Shown here in pieces: positions 24,631 through 37,138 of a stretch of DNA of 64,000 nt; within the stretch, counting starts at the first letter, position 1; every line of letters begins with the position of its first letter. The DNA is from Ceratopteris richardii (Eukaryota > Streptophyta > Polypodiopsida > Polypodiales > Pteridaceae): positions 102,856,647-102,920,646 of the forward strand of contig CM035417.1 in the NCBI GenBank assembly GCA_020310875.1. Direction: 5' to 3'. Under the pieces are notes generated by a model. It was not told where the DNA came from. It saw only the letters and a program-made list of their open reading frames with translations, and made no database searches. Both the position numbers and the translations under genes were made by a program.

Positions 24631-24839
24631 TGTTTCTTTACCTGTATTGCCAATTCTTTAATCATTATGAGAAATAAATGTACCTTGACTTTGAATCTAC
24701 TTCTTCTGATCCTTTTGACAGCTTTAATGTGTCTATCTTCAAGTTTTCTTCAACCTTTATCCCTTTGCACCTTCAAGATGTAAAGATTTGTGTTTCTGCA
24801 GTAGTCGGAGTCTTCTTCACTTCAATTTTGACATATCCT

Positions 24840-24851
24840 GCTCTGATACCA
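24840..24851 (-). promoter_or_regulatory. Initiator-Met primer-binding site of copia C
   Basis: The minus strand reads TGGTATCAGAGC one base inside the LTR. Confidence 0.9.
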
Positions 24852-24852
24852 C

Positions 24853-25872
24853 TGATGGAGAGTGTTAATCTCCAAAAGAACAAGTTGTACTTGAACTTAG
24901 AACTCCTCTATATTAAGAACAACTTCAGAATCCACTTAATTTTAGAAAACAATCACCAAATTATCAGAATTTTGGCTAACTGTTGAAAACTGAAATTTCT
25001 GGAAAGTCTGCTGCAGATTAATCACTCATTGATTAATCAATCCTGTAAAGTTTATAATAAAACTTTGCACAATACTTCGCCTTAAGGTTGCGCAACTTTT
25101 CCAAGTTAAATTTCTCAAAATGATTGAGTACACATTGAGAAATGTGTGAAACACTTTACCTATGTCTGAAACACCTTCTCTGCAATGGCGACTTTGACAC
25201 CTGCAACTTCTTAGTTATAGTTCTCCCAATGTCGAACCCGTTTGATCAAGATCTTTTAGCCATAGATGGCTTACCTTCCAACTTAGATTTTGAGCCCTCA
25301 CTTGTGTAAAACTTTACACTGTGCACTGAGCAATGTTCATTTCTCTGAACATGAAATCTGCGCCAATTTTTCGACTCTCAGAACATCTTCACATATGAAT
25401 GTTCCTAAACTAAATTCTCTCAGCCTGATTGCAATTAGCCTCTCAAATCTTAGTCATAGATAGATTAGCTATTGACTTAGATACGTGCAAAAGGATTTCT
25501 CAAAAGATTAAACACAGAAGGAGAATGACAGAGAAGATCGACGCGCCATTTCTGAACTTTTCACTTATCTATTTTCTTCATACACCTGATGGATGTTTTG
25601 TACAATGTACATCTCCTAACTCATCTCTACTTTCTTCTCTATGTCTCTCTCTCTTATGTCCCGACTCTTTCAAACTATTTATAGGCAAGTATATACAAAC
25701 TTATGACTAATCATAAGTGTGAGTCAGCTATATCTGAACTAATGTACATATGTGTACATAGCTTTGAATTTCTGAGTATGTCCTTCCTTCAAACTTCTGA
25801 ATTTGTTATCTTCTTAATCTCTTGACTTCATTTCTTCATAATCCTTCAATTGATGATTGACATGCACCAACA
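24853..25872 (-). repeat. 5' LTR of copia C
   Basis: It is 1,020 bp and near-identical to 19438-20457. It is followed on the plus strand by gagtg, the target duplication. Confidence 0.92.
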
Positions 25873-25979
25873 GAGTGGTATCGCCCAGAATATTTTGAGT
25901 CCTTTTAAGGGCAAAATTTGAGGCAATTGAGAAGTCAATTAGGGGATAGTGAGGAGCCAAAATAGCCACAGGAGGGTGA

Positions 25980-27500
25980 ATGAACTTGAGATCAGGACAG
26001 GTGCTAAGTAGTCTGAGAAGTGTTATTTCATCAGTAGGAAGTGGTACTCAGGCAAGTCACCACTCTGTATATTCTGACACCTCTAGTGACTCAGAAGAGG
26101 AGATACTAATGGCTTTAGAAGACATGCAAGGTCCTATTCCTAGGAGAAACTTCATGTCCACGGTGGAGGGGGAATACTGTACCTCTCTGCAATATGTGTC
26201 CACTAATTCCCAAGAGATTCCCATCTACCTAGATGGTTTAAATAGATCAGTAGCCTAGATGGTAACTTCCACGGATTCTACAATAGTGCCTAGACCAGCA
26301 GTCAAGTATGAAGGAGGAGCATACATGGATAAGTTGGGTCACATCTATGTAGTGACGGAATACCCAGATCTGATCAATGAGAGAGAAGGGTTAGAAGAAC
26401 AAGGAAATTTAGGAATACCGGACCCTGAAGAATCGGTAACCACTCCTAGAGGCAAATCAGTAGTAACTCGAGTCTTGAGAGGGGATTTGATACCTCAAGA
26501 TGATTACTTACTGGAGGTCTACTTGATCCATGGTTCAGACTTGCTGTTAGAAACTGACTCACCGACACATGGACAAGAGGAAAGTCCAATGACCTTTTAT
26601 GAGTTAAAAGATCCTGAAGACGAGTCTAGAATCACCTACCTAGACAAGAACCAAAGAAGGTATTAGCTTGTTGATGCCATAGATAGGGCTCGATTAAAGT
26701 ATATGGGGTTGTTGGTATTCCCTCAGCGAGAGCAGGCAACCACCTCCCAAAACCCCTTTGGGACAAAACAGGAGTCACAACACACAATGTCAGGACAAAC
26801 GAGCCATCGAAGTGTTCCAAACCAAACCCATGTACAATGCCAGGAATGCAAGCACACAATCAAACACATTCTAGATTAGGCAACCAAGATCGACCACCAG
26901 TGAGACCAAGACCACCACTAGGAGTGCAGCCTAGAATAACCCCAATGAGACCAGCAATCCCTATAATGCCTAGACCACCTGAACCCATAAGAAGATTGAG
27001 ACCGATTCAAGTGGCCAAGTGCATGAGAAATCACTATGATGGCACAAGAGAACCTTATGACCACATAGCTGAATTTAAACAAGTTCTAAGAGCGAAACAA
27101 GTGGATGATTTCTTTGTGCAATATGAGTCCTTTGGACTCACTCTCACAGGAATGGCCTTGACTTGGTTCCAACCATTAGATCTCAATCAATTTGGAGATA
27201 TTGAGCAATTCTTTTAAGAATTCATAGGGGAATTCACTAAGAGAGGGATTAAACATATTTTTTCATCATTAATCCATAGCTTCAAACAGAACCCAAATGA
27301 AACTATGAAAACAGCTGTCCGAAGATTCAATCAATATGTTGATAGATGCCTAGCCTTCAAAAGAGAAAGAGACTACACCGAGAACTCGACAAAACGTAGA
27401 GAGGACGAGGCCTTACACTTCAACCACAAAATGGATATGGAGACCCAAGAGACAGCAGGAACCGGAACAACAGAACCAAAAAGCTTCCAATTGCACACAT
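25980..27500 (+). pseudogene. gag of element D, fossil
   Basis: It starts with M-N-L-R-S-G, exactly as the gag of F at 34687, so the start is supported by two elements. The middle has Y-D-G-T-R-E-P-Y-D-H-I-A-E-F and L-T-W-F-Q-P-L, the capsid core seen also in F and typical of non-chromodomain gypsy gag. No zinc knuckle is recognisable. The region is broken in several places and fades at about 27500. Confidence 0.7.
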
Positions 27501-27840
27501 GAAGCATCAAATGCACCTAAAGTATGCATGACAGGGCCACATTACGAGGCCACGCATTCGGCACATGATGTACATAACAAAATTAGTGGTGCACATTCCC
27601 CACTTGGGAATAGGTCATAGATTCTACTTCCATAGGAATGGACCTCCTATGTACAAACATAAATGCTTCGGCTATGCTAATTCTTGTTTTCTTTCAGGAA
27701 TAAAAATCAAAAAATATATGGTAAGAGATCTTACTTATGCAAGTAAGGGGAACGGAGTGACGCAACGAACGAAATTTCACTACAACACACCTCACCACAG
27801 ACATGTCTTTTAAAGGAAGCTAATGCTCTTTTCATCCGAG
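27501..27840 (+). other. Unassigned segment standing where pol should be in element D
   Basis: Between the end of gag and the start of aORF there are only about 340 bases, against about 6-7 kb in F. An open stretch (27565-27813) gives a Cys/His/Lys-rich peptide that I do not recognise. TTTCTTTCAG and ATGGTAAG flank a short segment (about 27689-27725) and look like splice sites. It could be a captured fragment or scrambled pol remnant. Confidence 0.4.
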
Positions 27841-27845
27841 TGCAA

Positions 27846-30800
27846 ATGGCTTCCGAGGATTCTGAAGCTACCATTCAAGAGGAGGTGTTGGAATTCCCTC
27901 TGCAAAGTGTGACTAAAGCAAAAGGTCATTGGTTTAGAGAAGATCAACCAGCAGGGGATTACTTGTTCCTAGTGACCATCATAATTATGGATACAGATCA
28001 TCAGTTTCCTGTGATGTCCCAAGACTTTAAATTGGTGCATGAACTGCCATCGACAATAGACATTATGAAGAAAGCAGGCATTCACAAATACTTTGAATTA
28101 CCAATATACAAACCTGACTTTCAACGATGTATGCAAGTCATGAACACCTTGCAGTCCGCTTTGCACAATCCATTGGTGCCTGAAGCTAGAGTCCTGGATG
28201 CAGTAGGCGAGTGGGTCATTATCCAATTTACATATGACCTAATCAAGGAAGCTTTTGGATGGGAGAAGGATGGGAATACGATATTGAAAGAGGAGAGTCT
28301 AGGAGCAAAGACCTGAACATTCACTGACATCAATCGCATCGATATAGAGGAAGAAGTAAGACTCATCCATCAACACTTTTGCTTTCCCAACATGCACAGG
28401 TACATGGCTCCACAAAAGATCATTGTACAAGTGTTGTCGCATGCTATAAAACAAATCAAGAATCAAGTAAATATGACTCCATACATTCAAGAATGGTTGT
28501 TCGAGGCAAAGAAGCAGTGGAATCACAAGAAGTTCTTAAATGGAAGTGTTGCCTTGCCTTGGGCATTAGCGAGCATTTAAAAGAGATGCCGTCATCTAAA
28601 GCAATGGTCAAATATGCAAAGATTGCTACACTCCCTAGGAAAAAGAAAAGAGTAAAGATTGTGGAGGAAGCAGAAGCAGAAGCAGAAGTCCCTAGGAAAT
28701 GATGCAAGCAGAAGCAGAAGTTCCAGCTACAAAGACGGCACACGTACTTCCAAGAACTAAATCTCATTTGCCACACAAGTACGTATAGTGGTGGATTGAC
28801 ACACACTTAATTATCAATCCGAAGAACCTATCGAACCAAGTGTATGAGGACATTTGCGCACATGATGGAAATTGAAGTGGTTCAGCTAAAATGCAAGAGA
28901 AAAGACTAAATTAGCTCTCTAACTCACTTAATCTCTGAAAGTGTCTGTCGTGATACCACTTACAGTAGTAAATACAAATTCCAATGTTTCTCCCAGCTCC
29001 AGACTCTGAATATGGCCAATAGGAGGTTCATTTTGAAGCTCTTGAGGAGACGCATGTATTGGTGATATTTTCACTTGAATCTGACAACAGTTCTTCAAGT
29101 TATGGCCAAAATAGTGAATGGTGGGAAACACCTTCACTCACTCCACAACTCCTACTTGCTCACACACACACTACAGCAGTTCAAAAGTGATGGGGAGGGG
29201 TAGACATCAATCCTACACACACATTCCAAGCTTCACACACACACACACACACAAAAGATCATTGTACAAGTGTTGTCACATGCTATAAAACAAATCGGGA
29301 ATCAAGTAAATATGACTCCATACATTCAAGAACGGCTGTTCGAGGCAAAGAAGCAGTGGAATCACAAGAAGTTCTTAAATAGAAGTGTTGCCTTGACTAT
29401 ATTGATATATCATGCCTTGGGCATTAGAGAGCATTTAAAAGAGATGTTGTCATCTGAAGCAATGGCCAAATATGCAAAGATTGCTACAGTCCCTAGGAAA
29501 AAGAAAGGAGTAAAGATTGTAGAGGAAGCAGAAACAAGCTCCTAACCTAGAATGAGAGGTACCAAGAGGCTAAGGGAAATGATGCAAGCAGAAGCAGAAG
29601 TTCCAGCTACAAACAGGGCACACATACTTCCAAGAACGCAACTTGAAGAAAATCCACCCATTATAGAAGAAGAATTGACAAGAGCAATGGAAGCTACCCA
29701 TCAGTATACCGAAGGATAGGTAAACCTCTCAGTACAAGGGCACCACTACCAACAAGCACACCCAGACTCGGAACAAAGAAAGAGGTTGACCAAAGTCCAC
29801 AGATACCGAGAATTGGGATTAATAAACTCAAGCTCATCATCAAATGCACAAGAAGAACCGGAAACCTCCATGTTGAATGTGGACATTCGAAGTGATTCCA
29901 AGGATGATGGACAATGGGAGGAGTTAAATCAAGTGAACAAGGATGTAGACATGGAAAGAATGAAGGCAGATCAAATGCCAATAAATTCCAGCAAAGACAT
30001 GACAAGGAAGGAAGCGTCCCAAGAAAGGATACATGTTATTAAATTGAATGAAGCATCTAATATTCAAATCCAAGAGACTCTTCCAGCGAGAGAGATCCTA
30101 TTCAAGAACCCCAAGGAAGAAAGGGTTGTAAATACAGTTGAAGAATCAGAACCCTTCACACCAATAAAGGTAGTGGCTGAACCCTCTCCAATGGATGTCA
30201 CATTTCAAGGGAGTGCCACAAAGACTGTTAATAAGGAAGAAGAAAGAAAAGAACATGAAGTACAACTACAAATAAGGTAACCTCATAATGAGACCATACA
30301 CGTGGAGCAAGGAAAGGATGTATGAACTGGGGAAGTTCCAAGTATTCCCAAGACATGGTTAAATGTGGACGTCGCTCAGCTCAAGCCAGTAGTACAACAG
30401 ATGATACAGACTGTCATGGACACTCAACAACTAATGCTTGAGGTTGATGTTGATTATGACAAAGCAATGCGAGAAAACAATCAATTTCAAGAAATATGTG
30501 AGAATCTATCTGCCTAATTGAGTCAAGCACAAAACATAATAGTAGAGAAAGAAGCAGAAGTCCATGAAACCAAGCATCAATGCAACTCACTAGAAACGGA
30601 AAATCAGAAGCTAAAGGAACAATTGAAAGAACTATAGAGCAAATATGAAGCTAGCGAGGCCGAGAAAGCACAAATGAATGTTAGAAGCAAAATCCTTGAA
30701 TCACAAATTAAAGTATATATGGAAGAAGTAGATAACCTCCGAAACAGGAACAAGGAGCTAATGACAGCACTCTTATGCAATCAACCAATAGAAACTCCTG

Positions 30801-32120
30801 AAGTGAAAGAGAAAGACACAAAACCATTGGAAGAATGGATAGCGGCGTATGAAGATTAGCTAAAGAAAGAGCAGGTTATCATAGCAGAATGGGAGAAACG
30901 ATATATGGAGGACACTAATGCACTCAGGAAGAAGTGGAAAATGGTAGAAAATCAATATATAGTACAATGCAAAGAAGATGTTAATCAACTTGTGGTCATA
31001 GGAGAAGAACTCTTGAAGAACAAAGAGGAAGTAAGAAGAGCCACAGAAGAAATCAAAGAAAAGGATGAATTGATCAAGCAATTACAGGATCAACTAGTGT
31101 AGAAGGTAACAAAGGGGACACCAGTAGTTCCACACTCCACAGCAGCTACTAAGGAGACTGAGGTACGTCCTCTTTCTCCCCCCTTACATCATTCACCGAT
31201 AAGGGAGGCAACAGAGACCTACTCTGAGAGATACACTCGAGATATTGCAGAACTAAGCTGACATGAGCGGGCACTACTAGTGTCCCAGCTTACTGAAGAT
31301 TTTGAAGATCAAGTAATCAAGGTCATGAAGGAAGTAAGGATTGAAAGCAAAAATCTAGAACATGTAATGAGACCCTTCAATGTACCATATGGATTACTTA
31401 AAGAGCAAACATGACAGTACATAAGAAACACAACCAATAAAGAGCCAAACAACAACCTCCAATTTAGCATGCAAACATTCACCTACACACAAGAGGAATT
31501 TGACAAAGCGGATCCTATATGGAGGAGAAAAGTTTTGGAGAAGAACCCTACGCTACGGGTACAATGGGAATCATCACCATACATACTTCAAGTGAATCCA
31601 TCTTTTTGCCCAGTGCCCAAAAGACACTCCTGGATGCAATTTTGGGAAGGACAGCGCCAAGGAAGCATAAATAACCAATGGCTCAACTATCCATTACTGC
31701 CAAGTCCACCGCATGATTATCTATCGATCGAAGAATACATGGTTAAAACCATGGAATTTTGGATTGATCGATATGCAACCGTACCAGATTTAGCTGTCAG
31801 AATGACTAATAAGATTTTGAGTATGTTATTTACGGTCATCAAGGTGTTCCGGCATGCCCAATGCACTTTTTTGAACTTCATCGGTATAAATCAGGGATCA
31901 GATGCCCTCATTTTTTATCTATCAACTATACCTAGCCAATTAACGCTTATGGATATATACTGAAAGCTAATGTTTTTGCCAAGTACTTACATGCAAACCT
32001 TTGAAGAGGCATTTTTCACAAGCTTTTTTGAATTAGATTCAGAATTTTTTGCAAAAATGCCTTCGAATCTTAATGCAAGACTGGTGGCCTATGAGTTAAT
32101 TTTCTTTGCGGATCATAGAC
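27846..32120 (+). pseudogene. aORF of element D, fossil with an internal rearrangement
   Basis: Its N-domain (27846-28320) aligns with that of F: H-W-F, then G-D-Y, A-G-x-x-x-Y-F, L-P, D-F-x-R-C. The M-T-P-Y-I-Q block follows and occurs twice (about 28470 and 29310) because of a local duplication. The linker is acidic and the coiled coil spans about 30360-31110. The C-domain (31469-32120) has N-P-S-F-C-P, then R-H-S-W and F-W, and T-F-E-E-A-F-F. The gene is interrupted at its 3' end by element F, and its last codons resume at 48786. No transmembrane segment was found. It has many breaks. Its function is unknown. Confidence 0.65.
28755..29250 (-). repeat. Inverted piece of a D-type LTR between two copies of an aORF segment
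   Basis: The minus strand matches the R/U5 half of the D LTR (compare 10900-11380 and 56930-57400), including the word GTGTGTGTCAATCCACCACTA. It ends in a (CA)n run at 29238-29254. The flanks are a repeated stretch of aORF: 28415-28750 and 29254-29650 are near copies. Confidence 0.7.
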
Positions 32121-32827
32121 TGTTGGCAGTAGTCAAGGAACCGAAGGAGTTGCAAGACAAGGAAGCCTACGAAGGGAGTCGGAACGAAGAGAAAGCACAG
32201 GCAGACACAGTAGTCAAAGAAGATCTGGCAAGTAGGCCATTTCAATTTTTCAGGCATCATAGAGTTGGGCACACAAGAAGAAGGAGCAAGTAGGGAGCTC
32301 CAGGAAATGTATGTCAAAATGTTAGAAGAAATCCCTACAAAAATAGTGATTTTCATCACTAACAATCATTGTAAATACCATTTCTTATTTTTGTAGCTCC
32401 ATTTTGTGCAAGCCAAGGAGTCCTTGAGCTTGAGGAGCTTTAGAAGTATCTACCTGTCAGTTTTCACATTTTTTAGACTTCGTTTGAACCTCCAAATAGG
32501 GTAGAGAACCTAATTTTTAACCAGGCCGGACACTAGGTCTGGACAAGGCCAAAACCTAGTCAAAAACTATAAAAAGAGCTAGAGAGCTCATTTTTGAGGT
32601 TAGCTTGTAATTGATTTGAACTTATAGGAGCTTTTTGAAAGTAATCTAAGAACTCCATTGCTTCTCACTCGTTGTCTTGCCTTGTGTGTGCGTGTGTGTG
32701 TATGTGTGTGCATGTTTGTGTGCTTCTCACTCATGCACTTGTGCCTTCACTTGCTCACGGTCATCATACCATCCTCTCGTCTTCCCGGATTGACATTAAA
32801 GGAGGTGCTACTCATCACTGAGCTACA
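32121..32827 (+). repeat. 5' LTR of element F
   Basis: It is 707 bp, TGTTGGCAGT to GAGCTACA. A TATA box (TATAAAAA) is at 32568-32575, and a GT-rich microsatellite at about 32685-32720. It differs from the 3' LTR at about 11 bases plus one indel. Confidence 0.92.
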
Positions 32828-32835
32828 CCAAATTT

Positions 32836-32859
32836 TGGTGCCGTTGCTGGGGATCGAGC
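32836..32859 (+). promoter_or_regulatory. tRNA-Asp primer-binding site of element F
   Basis: This stretch matches the complement of the plant tRNA-Asp 3' end over about 23 bases with a few transitions at CpG positions. It starts 8 bases after the LTR. TGGTGCCGTTGCTGGGGATC is the core. Confidence 0.85.
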
Positions 32860-33159
32860 TTTGAGGACGAGCGTGTGATGGTAAGACGTAGAGTTGACGC
32901 ATTGGAGTCATAGGTATTTTCTTCACTTTTATCTATTTTCTTTTGTTTTTCTCATCACCATCATCATCCTCACCATCTCCCACATCCATCTCCATCATCG
33001 CAAAAAATTTGAGTTTTTGGTCATATCACTCCACCCATACCATTCCCCTCATTTCACTTGTGAGAGAGAGCGAGAGAGCGTTTGTATGCTTGTGATTGTC
33101 TGTGTTTTTTGAGATTTTCTGCAGGAATCAGCATCCCTAGCAGCTGCACCAGCTCCAGC

Positions 33160-33790
33160 AGGTAAAAATTTGACTGTGCAGGTCCCGAGGCGTTGACCTC
33201 TGTCAATCGCGACCGACAGAAAAAATGCTCTATTTGCTAAACAAAGTCCATAACCATGATCTACAGGCCTAGAGCTTCCCAAAAATGTGTTTAAATTTTT
33301 GAAATTCCTCAGATTTCTATCAATCGCGATCGCTCTATCAATCGCGATCAACAAACCACGATGGACACCTGCCGACGGCTCTGTCAATCGCGACCGACAC
33401 AGTCAACGACCGATTGACCACGATTGACAGATCATACGTGTGACACGTGTCAATCGCAATCGAGCCATCAATCATGATGGACCAGTCAATCGCGACTAAC
33501 AGCCCCCGACGGCCCTGTCAATCGTGATCGACATAGTCAACGATTGATTGACCATGATGGACAGACCCTCGCGAAGGACCTGTCAATCGCGATCGTCCCA
33601 TCAATGGCGACTGACAGAGTCAACGACCCTTTGACCACAACCGATTGAAAATTTGGGCCACATGTCAATCGCGATTGACCCATCAATCGCGACTGACAGC
33701 CACGACGAACCTGTCAATCGCGATCGACACATCGATCGTGATTGACCTATCAATCGCGACTGAGAGAGCTTGCGAACGTGATAGACGGGA
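33160..33790 (+). repeat. Leader array of palindromic TCAATCGCGATTGA-type units in element F
   Basis: About 15 units close to GTCAATCGCGATYGAC occur in about 600 bases, paired at roughly 22-base steps inside a looser period near 70 bases. Many are perfect or near-perfect palindromes around ATCGCGAT. The stretch is GC- and CpG-rich compared with its surroundings. It lies between primer site and gag, so it would be in the 5' leader of the genomic RNA. It is not coding. Confidence 0.8.
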
Positions 33791-34686
33791 AAATTTGGCT
33801 AATATTTTAGGGCAAAAAAGAGTGGTCTATTTTTGACAAATTGTTGGACAAATACTAGGGCTCATCCTTGCATCGTGAGGCCATTACACAAAGTATTTTG
33901 AGAAGCCCTGTTTGCCTGTTAACCTGTTCTAAATCCTGTTTTAGCACCGAAACCCTGAGTGGACATAACTTCCTCATACGAAATCTGATTGCGGTGATTT
34001 CTGTTTTGTTGGAAAGCTCGTGGGGAATACAACCAAAACTTCCACTGGTTACGGTAGAATTAATGTCAGGATTATTAGATAGGATAATTTGAAGTTGACC
34101 ATATCCCTGGGTAGGAAAAATTGAGGGTTCCTTGGGATTGATTTCCATAGAGGCAAAAGGCAATTGGGTCTGTGAATTACATGCATGAAAATGATATGTC
34201 TGTCAACTGAATTCAATTCTTGAGCTAATTGTGGATTTTTTTTAGGTTCTTTGAGAGCATCGAAGGGTACTCGAAGCAAGAGTAAGTGCGAGCTTGGGAA
34301 CACGCTTCCTGGGCGTACAAGGGCAACCAAGGGAAGAACTTAAGGTTGGAAATTCTCAACACCCTCTGTCAGTCCCTAGCATACGCTAAGTACGGATAGA
34401 GGTTTTGATTAAATAGGAGCACGTTAAGAACAACCAAGTCCAAGAACTCTAATCACTCAGGTGCAAGTGCTAGGAGATTACAATTGCGAAACCACTTAAG
34501 GAAAAGAAGTTAAATTGAGCGAACACACTCAAAGTACGATAAAAACTTAAGTGTTCCTTACGACGAAGATTAATTGGACAAGAAGTGACACCCTAAGAGC
34601 AATTAAAAATGAACAAGTGACTAATATAAAAGATCTAAGCAACGCAAAGTGTACTTGGGAAAATTTGGGATTATTCAATTGGGCTT
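33791..34686 (+). other. Untranslated leader of element F, second half
   Basis: No coding signal or strong repeat was seen. It runs up to the gag start at 34687. Confidence 0.6.
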
Positions 34687-37104
34687 ATGAACCTTAGATC
34701 AGGACGACACCTAGGGAGAGATAGACAAAGTCTTAGATCTTCAGAGGCTAGTGTCAATCATACTGCTAGGTCTTGGGCCCAGCAGTTGAGCCATCATTCG
34801 TACTACCCTAGCTCTGAAACGAGCGATTCTGAGATGTCCCACGGTGTGGAGAGACCTACAGGAAGCTCCGGAGTGCCATATTTACATAGGGTGGAAGGCC
34901 CTTACAAGACGCAACTCGAATACCATAGGACCAACCGATTAGGTGCTAGCATCTATGAGGACGGCCTAGGAAGATCCGTGGTCCAGATTAAAAACCCTGA
35001 CCAATCCATTGGACTAGAGCGCCTAGCTGTCAAGTTAGAAAATGGAGCATACTTGGACAAAGAAGGGACAATATATGTAGTCACCAGTCATCCAGATAGG
35101 ACAGATGAATTCGAGAATGTGATCCCTGAAACGGACTTAGGTGACTGAGAGCAAGGAAACATGGGCGAAGAACCTAGAACCCCCCGAGGCAAATTTGTTC
35201 TCACTAGGATTATCACACCAGAGTGGATTCCCCAAGATAATAAGAGCATAGATCTACTCCTGAACCGAGAGACTGATGAAGCCTTTTGGAGATATAGACC
35301 TAATCAGCCGAGTGAGGTAGGAACAATCATGATATATGAGTTCAAAGATCCTGATATGCCAGGTAGAGTGACCTACTTAGATCACTCTTCAGAGAGGACA
35401 GAAAATGATAGGCATGCTTACACTTGGAAAGGTGAATTTATTTTCCCCCAACCAAGATCGAATGTGTCCTTTGGTCACCCAGGAGTTGGAACCTCCCACG
35501 CTCATGGAATTCAAAGAGACAGACATAGAGATAGGCCGGAGGTAAGCTTTGCCAACCCAGTGGGAAGAGACAGAACGAGAACGGAAACAAATAGAGTGGA
35601 ACCTGAAGGATTTAGAGCCCCAAGGAATCAAAGGAATACGGATGACTTCCCTCTGCCAAGGCCTAGGGAACACACCAGGATTTTGAGACCGACTCAGTTA
35701 GTTAAGCCCATGAAGAATTACTTCGATGGCACAGGAGACCCATATGATCATGTGGCCGAGTTTAGGCAAGTCTTGAGAGCTGAACAAGTTGAGAACCTAT
35801 TCACGCAATATAATGCCTTTGGTCTAACACTTAGGAACACAACCCTTACGTGGTTTCAACCACTGAACGAGAGACAGTTCAGGAGCATAGACCAACTCTT
35901 AGAGGCTTTCATCATCGAATTCTCTAAAAGTGGCATAAGGCATAATACTTCCTCATTGATATACAGCTTCAAGCAGACCCCTCAAGAGACTGTGAGACTT
36001 GCAGGAAGAAGATTTAGGCAGTATCTTGAGAGATGCCCTATTCCTGAGTTACCCACATCTGCCAAACAAGTGGCTTTATTCTTGGATGGATTGCTAAGTA
36101 CAAAGTTGCGATCCTATGTGTACTTGAAGGACCCTAGGACCATAGAAGAGTGTGTACGCATGTGCATCGACATTGAGGATAACTTAGGGGAGGAGTTAGA
36201 GCTTTCCAAAATCTACAAAGATTCAGATAGCGCTTCTAGCCTCTCTTCCTCGCAATCCACATCAATTGAGGAACTTGCGGAGAAAGTAGCTCAAAAATTA
36301 GGTGTCTCTAGTAAACAAATTCCTAGATTTGCCCCAATAAAGAGGTGCTATACTTGCGGTGGTCACCATATGGCGAACGCATGTCCCATCATGTCTCAAC
36401 CCCAAGTGAATCCTAGCAGCCAATATTGGACCATAGAACGGAGATACACAAATCACACAGCACAAGATTGCCCGTACAATAAGCAAACAGTTAGACAAAC
36501 CTACCCTCTGCCCTATCCACAACAGGGAAGATACCAGAACCAGTACCCCCCACAACAATATGGTAGACCGCAGCAACCCTATCAACAACCCTACCAAAAC
36601 CAACAAAGACCACAACCTGTGTTAGCTCAACAACCTCCAAACCCAGCTAATGTGATTCTTATAAAGTATGCAGCAGCTGAGGAAAATTTGAATAGAGCTA
36701 TAGTGCCAGTAACACCACTGCTTTCAAAAAGTGATCCTAGTGACCATAGCTTTGATTCTACACATATTGATAGTCCCCAGGCTTACTACATGCAATCTCC
36801 TGAACATGGTGAGTCCTACTACAGTGAAGAACCAGGCCAACCTAGTTGGGAGCCAGAGTACACAAATGTAATGTACACAAACCCTAACTCTAGGCCCCAG
36901 CCTAGGCAGGTAAGACCCCCATTCCCTAGAGGACCATGTTACAGATGTCAGGGAGATCACCTCATTCGTGATTGCCCCTTACCTCCACCTACACAACCCC
37001 AGTCAGTGACGATTCAAGGCTTTTGTCAAGACTGCGGGAAGGAGCATCTCTTACAAGATTGCCCTAAGAATCCCAATAATATGCCAAAAAATAACTCCAA
37101 TTAA
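34687..37104 (+). CDS. gag: gag of element F, broken
   Basis: The start M-N-L-R-S-G at 34687 is shared with element D. The capsid core (about 35680-36200) has Y-F-D-G-T-G-D-P-Y-D-H and L-T-W-F-Q-P-L. Three CCHC-type knuckles follow: C-Y-T-C-G-G-H-H (36346), C-Y-R-C-Q-G-D-H (36937) and C-Q-D-C-G-K-E-H (37024), separated by a Gln/Pro/Tyr-rich stretch. Three separated knuckles are more than usual for plant gypsy gag. In life this is the capsid and nucleocapsid precursor. Confidence 0.82.
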
Positions 37105-37138
37105 CGTTATTGGGTTAGTAGTAGACTCTACAGGAAGT

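Larger units (their letters stand above)
19438..25872 (-). mobile_element. Element C: Ty1/copia, young and nearly whole
   Basis: It is 6,435 bp with two 1,020-bp LTRs and a gagtg target duplication (19433-19437 and 25873-25877). It carries an initiator-Met primer site and a purine tract next to the 3' LTR (plus strand 20458-20470). The two LTRs differ at only about 8 positions, about 0.8%, the lowest value in the window, so it is the youngest insertion of the nest. Gag and pol are almost open, with about one or two breaks. It is the same family as J, H and I. Confidence 0.92.

Noticed and set aside
29238-29254. (CA)n microsatellite as an independent feature
   Set aside because: It is part of the inverted D-type LTR piece, where GT-rich runs occur in all LTR copies.
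33160-33790. CRISPR-like array of palindromic repeats
   Set aside because: The units are short and variable with uneven spacing, and lie inside a plant LTR element leader between primer site and gag. No cas genes or prokaryotic context are present.
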